64,000 nt of DNA, from contig NZ_PQFZ01000008.1 of NCBI RefSeq assembly GCF_002917105.1, forward strand, positions 124,001-188,000, written 5' to 3'. The position numbers were made by a program, and so were the translations under genes. The notes under the pieces are model-generated. The model was given only the letters and a program-made list of their open reading frames with translations. It did not search any database and was not told where the DNA came from. This document shows, in pieces, positions 57,036 through 64,000 of this stretch; the first letter of the stretch is position 1, and each line of letters starts with the position of its first letter. Source of the stretch: Allobosea psychrotolerans (GTDB taxonomy: Bacteria > Pseudomonadota > Alphaproteobacteria > Rhizobiales > Beijerinckiaceae).

Positions 57036-59711
57036 ATGAATGAGGCTGAGCGCCGCAAGGCGTCCGATCCGATCGAGGGCATCCGGCAGCGGCTCGGTCG
57101 GCTCACGACCGCTTCACGCCTGTCGCTCGGCTGGGAGCGGATCTGGCCGCGGCTCTGGCTGTCGGCCGGCATCATCCTAGCCTTCCTGGCGCTCTCCTGG
57201 TTTGGCCTGTGGACATTGCTGCCCTGGCAGGGGCGTGCGCTCGGCGTCGTGCTGTTCGTCGCCGGCCTGGCGGCGAGCCTCTGGCATGTCGCGACGACAC
57301 CGCTGCCGACCCGGCGCGACGGGCTTTCGCGGCTCGATCATTCGCTCGAGGGCGGCCATCGCCCGGCCTCCTCGCTGGAGGACAGCCTTGCTGTCGGCTC
57401 CGGAGACCCGGTCTCGCAGGCTTTGTGGAAGCTCCATGTCGAGCGTCAGAGCCGTCAGGTCGCCGGACTCAGGCTCGCGGCCCCGCATCCGCTCATGGCC
57501 GGGCGCGACCGCCTCGCCCTGCGCGCCGTGCCGCTGCTTGCAGCCATCACCGCCTTCTTCATCGCCGGCCATGAGGCCGGGCCGCGCCTCGGCGCCGCCT
57601 TCGACTGGCGAGGACCGGCTTCGGCGGCGCCCGCCATCCGCATCGACGCCTGGATCGATCCGCCTGCCTATACGCGCCTGCCGCCGATCCTGATCGACTT
57701 CGCCAGGCTGGCGAGCCCCAATTTCAGCGCGCCCGAGAAATCCGTCGTCGTCGTCCGTATCGCCGGCAAGTCGGGCATGGATGTCGCGACCACGGGCCGG
57801 CTCGACGCGCTGCCGGCGGCCGACGCCAAGGAGGTAAAGCCGGCCGCGGGGACCGCGCCTGCCGTGCTGGAGAAGCGCTATGCGCTGGCCGGCAACGGCA
57901 CGCTGCGGCTCACCGGCAGCGGCGCGCCCAATGCGACGCTGCATCTGAATGCGGTGCCCGACCAGCCGCCGGAGATCAGCTTCATCGAGCCGCCCAAGCC
58001 GATCACCGGCGCGCAGAGCGGCGGGCTCGGGCTGAGCTATCGCGCCAAGGACGATTACGGCGTCGCCTCGGTCGAGGTTCTGGTCTCGCGGCCGGGCTCG
58101 TCCTCGACCGGGCGTTCGCTGGTCGAGCCGCCCAAGCAGTCTCTCAGTACACCCTCTTCGCCGACCGGCGAGGAGGAGATGAAGAGCACGGTCGATTTCT
58201 CGGCTCATCCCTGGGCCGGCGCCAAGGTCAGGATGACGCTGGTCGCGCGCGACGACGCCGGCCAGGAGGGCCGCAGCGAGCCGGTCGAGGTCACGCTGCC
58301 GCAGCGCACCTTCACCAAGCCGCTTGCCAAATCCCTGGTCGAGCAGCGCCGCAAGCTGGTCATGGATGTCGAGACCCGGAGCAAGGTCCAGCTCGCCATG
58401 GACGCGCTGCTGATCGAGCCCGAGCTGTTCATGAAGGAGACGGGTGTCTATCTCGGCATGCGGATGATCGCCGAGCGGTTGCGCCGTTCGGCCAGCGACG
58501 ACCAATTGCGCGATGTCGCCGACCTGATGTGGTCAATGGCGCTGCAGCTCGAGGATGGCGACCTGTCCGATGCCGAGCGCGCCCTGCGGGCGGCGCAGGA
58601 AAACCTCCAGCAGGCGCTGGAGCGCGGCGCCTCCGAGGAGGAGATCAAGAAGCTCACCGAGGAGATGCGGCGGGCGATGGACCGCTTCATGCGCCAGCTC
58701 GCCGAGCAGATGCAGCGCCAGCTGCAGAATGGCGATCAGAAATCGGCGCAGCTGCCGGAGAATTTCCGCTCGGTGACGCCGCGCGACCTGCAGAACATGC
58801 TCGACCGTATCGAGGAACTCTCGAAGCGCGGCGACATGGCCGAGGCACAGCGCCTGATGGAAGAGCTCAACCAGATGCTCAACAATCTCCAGATGGCGCG
58901 CCCCGGCCAACAGGACCCTCGCCAACGCGAGATGAACCAGGCGCTGGGCGAGCTCGACAAGATGACGCGCGAGCAGCAGGGACTGCGCGACGAGACCTAT
59001 CAGCAGGAGCAGCAGCGCCAGAACCGGACGCAGCGCGGACAGCGCCCCGGCCAGCAGCAGGCGCGCCCCGGCCAGGGACAACGCCAGCAAGGACAACAGG
59101 GCCAGCGCGGGCAGCGCGGCCAGCAGCCCGGCCAACAACCCGGCGATCAGGGCGAAGGCGAAGAAGGGCAGGACGGCGAGGACCAGCAGGGGCAAGGCCA
59201 GAGCCTGTCCGAGCGCCAGCAGGCCCTGCGCGAGCGTCTGCAGGAATTGCAGCGGCGCATGCAAGGCATGGGCGCACCGAGCCAGAGCGAACTCGGCGAG
59301 GCGGAGGACGCGATGCGCGAGGCCGAGGGCCAGCTCGGCCAGGGCCAGGGCGAAGGCGCGCTCGAATCGCAAGGGCGTGCCCTGGAAGCCTTGCGCAAGG
59401 GCGGCCAGAACCTCGCCCAGCAGATGCAGGGCCAGCCCGGCGAGGGCGACGGCACCGAGGGCGCTTTCGGCGAGCCCGATGGCCGGCCGGCCGGGCGTCC
59501 TTCGGCGCAGCAGCGTGGCCGTGAGGATCCTCTGGGCCGGCCGCAGCGCCAGCGCGACTGGGCCGATGGCCGCGTCCGCGTGCCCGGTGCCGATGAGAGC
59601 GCGACGCAGCGCGCCCGCCGCATCCTGGACGAGTTGAGGCGACGTCTCGGCGACCCGTCGCGGCCGAGCGAAGAGCTCGACTATCTGGAGCGCCTGCTCC
59701 GACGGAATTGA
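57036..59711 (+). CDS. TIGR02302 family membrane protein
   Basis: 891 residues from ATG 57036 (GGAG eight bases upstream). Three hydrophobic segments in the first 190 residues (LSAGIILAFLALSWFGL, LGVVLFVAGLAASLW, LRAVPLLAAITAFFIAG), a periplasmic beta region (YTRLPPILIDF; RAKDDYGVASVEVLV), then a long helical and very Gln/Gly/Arg-rich segment (about 665-730, repeats of GQ, RGQ and PGQQ) and a helical C-terminus (RARRILDELRRRLGDPSRP). Family known only as an alphaproteobacterial conserved protein downstream of lysA; an envelope or scaffold role is likely. Confidence 0.9.
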   Translation: MNEAERRKASDPIEGIRQRLGRLTTASRLSLGWERIWPRLWLSAGIILAFLALSWFGLWTLLPWQGRALGVVLFVAGLAASLWHVATTPLPTRRDGLSRLDHSLEGGHRPASSLEDSLAVGSGDPVSQALWKLHVERQSRQVAGLRLAAPHPLMAGRDRLALRAVPLLAAITAFFIAGHEAGPRLGAAFDWRGPASAAPAIRIDAWIDPPAYTRLPPILIDFARLASPNFSAPEKSVVVVRIAGKSGMDVATTGRLDALPAADAKEVKPAAGTAPAVLEKRYALAGNGTLRLTGSGAPNATLHLNAVPDQPPEISFIEPPKPITGAQSGGLGLSYRAKDDYGVASVEVLVSRPGSSSTGRSLVEPPKQSLSTPSSPTGEEEMKSTVDFSAHPWAGAKVRMTLVARDDAGQEGRSEPVEVTLPQRTFTKPLAKSLVEQRRKLVMDVETRSKVQLAMDALLIEPELFMKETGVYLGMRMIAERLRRSASDDQLRDVADLMWSMALQLEDGDLSDAERALRAAQENLQQALERGASEEEIKKLTEEMRRAMDRFMRQLAEQMQRQLQNGDQKSAQLPENFRSVTPRDLQNMLDRIEELSKRGDMAEAQRLMEELNQMLNNLQMARPGQQDPRQREMNQALGELDKMTREQQGLRDETYQQEQQRQNRTQRGQRPGQQQARPGQGQRQQGQQGQRGQRGQQPGQQPGDQGEGEEGQDGEDQQGQGQSLSERQQALRERLQELQRRMQGMGAPSQSELGEAEDAMREAEGQLGQGQGEGALESQGRALEALRKGGQNLAQQMQGQPGEGDGTEGAFGEPDGRPAGRPSAQQRGREDPLGRPQRQRDWADGRVRVPGADESATQRARRILDELRRRLGDPSRPSEELDYLERLLRRN

Positions 59712-59813
59712 GCGGCAGCGTCATTCTCGGGCGAAGCCCCCGGGTCCTGCTTTTAGCCGGCCCAAGGACAAGCTCCACGCAGACGCGAGAATCTCCTCCA
59801 GGAGATGGTCGGC

Positions 59814-60677
59814 TCAAGGCCGACCATGACGTCTCTCGAAGCTGGCCACCAGCGCCCCGACCACGATCAGCAGGCAGGATGCCGCCAGGAGCCAGCTTGC
59901 CGCCGCGTAGCCGGCGATCACCAGGATGATCGTCGAGAGCACCGGGGCGGCGTAGGAGGCGACGCCGAGCAGGGCGACGTCGCCCTTCTTCATGCCGATG
60001 TCCCAGACGACGAAGGCGAGCCCGATCGCACCGAGGCCAAGTCCAAGCACGCCGCTCCATTCGACCGATGTCAGCGACCATAGGGTCGTCTCGAAGGCGA
60101 AATGGCAGGCGAAGGCGGGGATCGCGCAGCCGAGCATGGTGACGCTCAGGCTCTCGGAAGGCACGGTGCTGAACCGGCGCGAGAGCACGGAATAGCTCGC
60201 CCAGACAAAGGCGCCGAGCGCCGCCAGCCCATGGCCGAGCGAGATGCCGCCGCCGGTGCCGAGGCCGCCCGAGATCAATAATGCCGTCGCCGCGAGCCCG
60301 ATCAGCGCGCCGATGAGGTGGCGCGGCTTCAACCGGCCGCCCGGCAGCAGGGCTGCGAACAGCACAATCAGCAGCGGCCAGAGATAATGGATCAGATTGG
60401 CCTCGGCCGCCGGCGCGGTCTTCATCGCGGCATAATAGAGCGCCGTATCGCCGAAGGGGCCGTAGAGCCCGAGCGCGAAGGAGGCCGGCGTCGGCATGAC
60501 GCGGCGCAGTTCTCCGCGCGCCGCGGCAATGGTGAGGATCAGCAGCCCGCCGATGACGAAGGTCATGCCGACGAGCTGGAACGGCGGCACCCGCCCCGAC
60601 ATGGCGGCGAACAGCGCCAGCGTCGACCAGAGCAGGATGGCGATGAAGCCGATGAGGGTGGCGCTGCGGGAAGACAT
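59814..60677 (-). CDS. DMT-superfamily exporter, YddG-like
   Basis: 287 residues, ten transmembrane helices. RSATLIGFIAILLWSTLALF, NLIHYLWPLLIVLFAALL, LGAFVWASYSVLSRRF and YAAPVLSTIILVIAG line up with the aromatic amino-acid exporter YddG. ATG 60677 gives the usual length but has no good ribosome site, and a 15-bp tandem repeat begins right at it; the frame is open upstream, so the true start may lie inside or before the repeat. Exporter of aromatic amino acids or related metabolites by family. Confidence 0.85.
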   Translation of the reverse strand: MSSRSATLIGFIAILLWSTLALFAAMSGRVPPFQLVGMTFVIGGLLILTIAAARGELRRVMPTPASFALGLYGPFGDTALYYAAMKTAPAAEANLIHYLWPLLIVLFAALLPGGRLKPRHLIGALIGLAATALLISGGLGTGGGISLGHGLAALGAFVWASYSVLSRRFSTVPSESLSVTMLGCAIPAFACHFAFETTLWSLTSVEWSGVLGLGLGAIGLAFVVWDIGMKKGDVALLGVASYAAPVLSTIILVIAGYAAASWLLAASCLLIVVGALVASFERRHGRP

Positions 60678-60726
60678 GGCTCGGCGGGACTTGGCTTGGC
60701 AGGATTTGGTTCGGCAGGACTTGGCT
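60677..60726. repeat. 15-bp tandem repeat at the yddG-like start codon
   Basis: Three imperfect copies of TGGCTCGGCAGGACT (60677-60691, 60692-60706, 60707-60721) and a partial fourth. The period is a multiple of three and abuts the start codon of the leftward exporter gene. Confidence 0.7.
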
Positions 60727-60899
60727 GCGGAACGAAGGAATCTTGTGCCCGCGATATCAGCTTCGGCGGCAAATGCCGATGGCGGCCTGCCGAAGACGGC
60801 TTTCTTGCACCGCAGCACGGCCTGGGCGCGATGGGCGCCATGCTCTGAGCGCCGCGCCGGAATGTTGACCGTGCGCCTGCGCAGGATCATGCGTCAGTC

Positions 60900-62108
60900 A
60901 TGACCACGATCCCGATGCCCACTGCAGCTGCGCGGCGCCCGTTGCTTCCGGTGCTGCTGGCGCTGAGTCTGGCCCATCTGCTGAACGATCTCGTGCAGTC
61001 GATGATCCCGGCGCTGTATCCGCTGATCAAGGAGGCCTACAAGCTCGACTTTCTCCAGGTCGGCTTCATCACGCTGGCCTTCCAGGTGACGTCGTCGCTG
61101 CTGCAGCCGCTGCTCGGCTACGTCACCGACCGCAAGCCCTGGCCCTATGCGATGGTCGCCGGCATGTGCGGGACGCTGGTCGGGCTGCTGCTGCTCTCCC
61201 ATGCGCACAGCTATGCGGTCGTACTGGTCGGGGCCGCGCTGATCGGGCTGGGGTCCGCCGTGTTTCACCCCGAGGCGACGCGCATGGCGCGCCATGCGGC
61301 CGCCGGCCGGCAGGGGCTGGCGCAGGGCGTGTTCCAGGTCGGCGGCCATATCGGCTACGCAACCGGTCCGCTGCTGGCGGCGGCCGTCGTGGTGCCGCGC
61401 GGGCAGGAGAGCCTGTCCTGGTTCTCCGGCGTGGTGCTGGTCGCGATGCTGGTGATGGGTTGGCTCGGCGCGCGCTATTCGGCGCTGCGCCGCGACCAGA
61501 AATCCTCCAAGGACCATGTCGAGGAGAGCGCCAGCCACGGCCTGCCGAGGGCGAAGGTCATCCTGGCGATGACGATGCTGATCGTGCTGCTGATGTCGAA
61601 GAACGGCTACACCTCGGCTTTCAGCTCCTATTACACCTTCTACCTGATCGAGCGCTTCGGCATCGCGATTCAGCTCTCGCAGATCATGCTGTTCCTCTAT
61701 CTCGTCGTCGGCGCGCTCGGCGTGATCGTCGGCGGCATGATCGGCGACAGGATCGGCCGCCACCGCGTGATCTGGCTCTCGATCCTGGGCTCGCTGCCCT
61801 TCGCGCTGATGCTGCCCTATGCCGATCTGTTCTGGACCGGTGCGCTCAGCATCGTCATCAGCTTCATCATGGCGAGCGCCTTCTCGGCGATCCTGATCTA
61901 TGCGATCGACCTCGTGCCGCACCGCATCGGCCTCGTCGGAGGGCTGTTCTACGGCCTCTCCTTCGGCCTGGGCGGCATCGCTGCGGCGGGAATCGGCGCG
62001 CTCGCCGACCAGATCGGCATCGTCAGGGTGTTCGGGCTCTGCGCCTGGCTGCCGGCTGTCGGGCTGCTCGCCATGTTCCTGCCGCGTGGCCGGCCGGCGG
62101 TTGCATGA
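60900..62108 (+). CDS. fsr: MFS efflux protein, fosmidomycin-resistance (Fsr) type
   Basis: 402 residues, twelve transmembrane helices. Fsr hallmarks: SLAHLLNDLVQSMIPALYP, LGYVTDRKPWPYAM (motif A), GLGSAVFHPEATRMA and GQGVFQVGGHIGYA-like helix 5, MIGDRIGRHRVIW. Exports small hydrophobic or anionic drugs by proton antiport. Divergent from the YddG-like gene. Confidence 0.92.
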   Translation: MTTIPMPTAAARRPLLPVLLALSLAHLLNDLVQSMIPALYPLIKEAYKLDFLQVGFITLAFQVTSSLLQPLLGYVTDRKPWPYAMVAGMCGTLVGLLLLSHAHSYAVVLVGAALIGLGSAVFHPEATRMARHAAAGRQGLAQGVFQVGGHIGYATGPLLAAAVVVPRGQESLSWFSGVVLVAMLVMGWLGARYSALRRDQKSSKDHVEESASHGLPRAKVILAMTMLIVLLMSKNGYTSAFSSYYTFYLIERFGIAIQLSQIMLFLYLVVGALGVIVGGMIGDRIGRHRVIWLSILGSLPFALMLPYADLFWTGALSIVISFIMASAFSAILIYAIDLVPHRIGLVGGLFYGLSFGLGGIAAAGIGALADQIGIVRVFGLCAWLPAVGLLAMFLPRGRPAVA

Positions 62109-62258
62109 TCGTCGCCGCGATGCTCGATTCACGAGACCGGAGTGCAGCCGCGCGCCGGCATGGATATCGCCGCGAGACCGGTCAGCGCGCCGGTGACATG
62201 ACAAGGCACGGGCAAGCGAGCCTGACTGTCTCTCCGGGCCTTCAGCTTAGGCAAGCCG

Positions 62259-63293
62259 TCACGCCACCTGCGGCCGCCAGGCGATGACGCCTTCCGTCCG
62301 CGCCCGCACCTCGGGCGAGGCCAGGCAGGTCGCAACGGCTTCAAAGCCCGGCGCGCCGGGATAGGGGGCGACGCGGCTCGGCGGGCTGTGATTGGCTGGG
62401 CAGAGGATGATCGCCTCGTCGGGGCCGATAGCGGCAAGATCCAGGATCGCGCAGGAGCGCGTGAGCAGGAAGAGCGGCCTCCCGCTCGGGCCACGGCGGC
62501 GCAGATGGGCGATCACGGCCTCCTGCGTGGCCTGGTCCAGCCCCTGTTCGATCATATCGACGACCAGCACGGAGGGGCCCTCGGCTTCCAGCCCGGCGAG
62601 CAGGGCGATGAGCTCGTCCGACGCCAGGGCGCCATCCTCGGCGAGCCAGGCCAGGGCCTGGTCGACCCGCGCCTTCAGGGCGAGGTCGGCGTCCAGCCGG
62701 GCGCGGGCCGCCGCGCCACCATCAGCTAAGCGATCCAGGCCGAGGAAGGCAGCGCCGGGCAAGGTCTCGGCCAGGCGCAGGGCCAATCGCGTCTTGCCGC
62801 TGCCCAGCGGCCCGATGATGTAGTTCAGCGGCCGGATGTCGCGCAATTCGAAGCGCTCTCCGCCCCAGGGCCAGGGCAGGGCGAAGGCGACGTCGCGCTC
62901 TGGAGCCGGCCCCAGCAGGCGCGCGAGCTCTCCGTCGGCCGGCGCCTTGCCCCGGGCGAGGTCACCGCGCAGCTCGCGGACCCTCGCGATCGCCCCAGCG
63001 AGCTGGCGGATCCGGTCTTCGAGCGTTGCCTGATGCGCGGCGAGCGCCGGCTCCAGGCCCTGCGGGTCGCCGCCCAGCACCCGCGCCACCTGGGCAAGGC
63101 TGAGGCCGAGCTTGCGCAGGGCCGCGATCTCGGTGGCGCGAGCCATCTGATCGGGGCCATAGGCCCGCCAGCCGGCGACGCTGCGGATGGGAGAGAGCAG
63201 GCCGCGCTGCTCGTAGAGCCGCAGGGCTTTAGTCGAGACGCCGAGCCGCCCTGCGGCTTCGGAGGCGGAGAAGAATGGGGTGGAAGCGCTCAC
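62259..63293 (-). CDS. MerR-type HTH regulator fused to P-loop ATPase
   Basis: 344 residues. N-terminal MerR winged helix (FSASEAAGRLGVSTKALRLYEQRGLLSP...GWRAYG, 8-47) and dimerisation helix to about 115; then a P-loop NTPase with Walker A GPLGSGKT (161-168) and Walker B SVLVVDMIEQGLD (241-253), ending at 344. The usual MerR effector domain is thus replaced by an ABC/AAA-like ATPase. No frameshift or start between the domains, so a true fusion. It is divergent from the serine hydrolase gene at 63437 and could regulate it, or the genes beside it. Confidence 0.85.
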   Translation of the reverse strand: MSASTPFFSASEAAGRLGVSTKALRLYEQRGLLSPIRSVAGWRAYGPDQMARATEIAALRKLGLSLAQVARVLGGDPQGLEPALAAHQATLEDRIRQLAGAIARVRELRGDLARGKAPADGELARLLGPAPERDVAFALPWPWGGERFELRDIRPLNYIIGPLGSGKTRLALRLAETLPGAAFLGLDRLADGGAAARARLDADLALKARVDQALAWLAEDGALASDELIALLAGLEAEGPSVLVVDMIEQGLDQATQEAVIAHLRRRGPSGRPLFLLTRSCAILDLAAIGPDEAIILCPANHSPPSRVAPYPGAPGFEAVATCLASPEVRARTEGVIAWRPQVA

Positions 63294-63436
63294 GAATCAC
63301 CTCGCTGTTGCCGAGAGCCATGCTTATCGAGGCGGCCCCAGGGGCCAGGTCAACCGTCGGTGGCGCTTGTGACTGCCGTCGGCGCTCCCTAAAGATCGTA
63401 GCCTCGCGAGGTCTTGGATTCCGGAGCATCCGCCAG

Positions 63437-64000
63437 GTGACGATATCGACAGAAAGCTATGTGCCGCCATCGGATGGCGACGCCTGGGACAGCCTTTCGC
63501 CGGCGCAGGCCGGTTTCGACGCTGTCGGGCTCGCGGCTGCCGTCGATTTCGCCAGGGCGCATGAGAGCTCCTGGCCGCGCAGCCTGTATTATCCCGATGG
63601 GCGCTATGTCGGCCTGGTCGAATGGAACGAGAGCGGACCCTGGAGCGAGATCGTCGGTCCCGTCCGCGAGCGCGGCGGGCCGGCCGGGCTGATCGTCAAG
63701 GGCGGCCGCATCGTTGCCGAATGGGGCGACACGGCGCGCACCGACATGACCTTCTCCATCGCCAAGAGCTATATCGCGATCCTGGCGGGGCTTGCGGTTG
63801 CTGACGGGCTGATCGGCGATGTCGACGAGCCCGTAGTGAAGACCGTCGCCGGCCCATGGTTCGAGAGCGCGCATAACCGAGCCATCAGCTGGCGCCACCT
63901 GTTGCAGCAATCGAGCGAGTGGCAGGGCGAGATTTTTGGCAAATCCGACCAGGTCGACCATAACCGCCAGATCGGGCCCGGCGCCGACAACAGCCGCAAG
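63437..64000 (+). CDS. Serine hydrolase (beta-lactamase/class C-like), 5' part
   Basis: 188 codons from GTG 63437 (weak AGG upstream), running off the window. Penicillin-binding-type fold: MTFSIAKSYIAILAGLAV holds the SxxK catalytic Ser-Lys, followed by GLIGDVDEPV and ISWRHLLQQSSEWQGEIFG (the family's 'T-RHLL-HTSG'-like block). No signal peptide, so possibly cytoplasmic esterase or D-aminopeptidase rather than secreted beta-lactamase. Divergently placed from the MerR-ATPase. Confidence 0.85.
   Translation, partial: MTISTESYVPPSDGDAWDSLSPAQAGFDAVGLAAAVDFARAHESSWPRSLYYPDGRYVGLVEWNESGPWSEIVGPVRERGGPAGLIVKGGRIVAEWGDTARTDMTFSIAKSYIAILAGLAVADGLIGDVDEPVVKTVAGPWFESAHNRAISWRHLLQQSSEWQGEIFGKSDQVDHNRQIGPGADNSRK

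Overview
The window reads as chromosome of a high-GC (mid-60s percent) alphaproteobacterium of the order Hyphomicrobiales (Rhizobiales). Supporting signs are the CpdR cell-cycle regulator, the purL-bolA-grxD and argH-lipoprotein-lysA-TIGR02302 gene orders, the alphaproteobacterial MmgR (alpha-r8/suhB) small RNA with its invariant TTTCCTCCCT loop upstream of an inositol-phosphatase-family gene, and a DUF1272 zinc protein. A Bosea- or Methylobacterium-like organism is my best guess, by overall feel rather than by search.

Layout. 1-2.1 kb: tail of an MFS transporter, a FliP/SctR-like gene remnant, a tiny HigA-N-terminus-like protein and an orphan hypothetical protein. 2.4-22.2 kb: an exopolysaccharide locus. 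It has a Wzx-type flippase, a Wzy/O-antigen-ligase-type polymerase, a Wzz/GumC-type chain-length protein with a degenerate kinase domain, two family-4 glycosyltransferases, an AT3 acyltransferase, a GH5 and a GH2 glycosidase, a double alpha/beta-hydrolase and a large membrane protein. Embedded in it is a tight five-gene operon (10177 down to 4221): carrier protein, acyl-CoA-dehydrogenase-like flavoprotein, amino acid:[carrier protein] ligase (a seryl-tRNA-synthetase homologue), DUF1839 protein and GH2 enzyme. I consider this the strongest candidate for an under-described system: ribosome-independent aminoacyl activation tied to polysaccharide metabolism.

22.2-27.4 kb: an accessory island ending at a tRNA-Val(GAC) gene. 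It carries a TIR-like/deoxyribosyltransferase-fold protein with N-terminal adaptor modules (probable defence effector), the DUF5131 three-Cys-motif protein plus its partner TcmP, frameshifted phage remnants (prohead-protease-like), and a strikingly AT-rich 240-bp segment with three successive hairpins, the last a terminator: a candidate structured RNA.

27.5-34.1 kb: housekeeping and stress genes (cpdR, N-formylglutamate amidohydrolase, MmgR sRNA, hisN, lysophospholipase-like hydrolase, small heat-shock protein with RpoH-like promoter and possible ROSE thermometer, proline-rich secreted protein, threonine aldolase). 34.6-40.9 kb: gltB-gltD with a sigma-54-like element upstream. 41.0-47.1 kb: SGNH hydrolase, lytic transglycosylase, galE and galU (UDP-sugar supply for the polysaccharide), an NDUFAF5-like methyltransferase and a thioesterase. 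47.2-50.8 kb: purL, bolA, grxD, a glutathione transferase. 50.8-53.6 kb: DUF1272 protein, NodU-type carbamoyltransferase, TlpA-like thioredoxin. 53.65-59.7 kb: argH, small lipoprotein, lysA, a TIGR02302-type membrane protein. 59.8-64 kb: YddG-like exporter, fosmidomycin-resistance-type MFS, a MerR HTH fused to a P-loop ATPase, and the start of a serine hydrolase running off the end.
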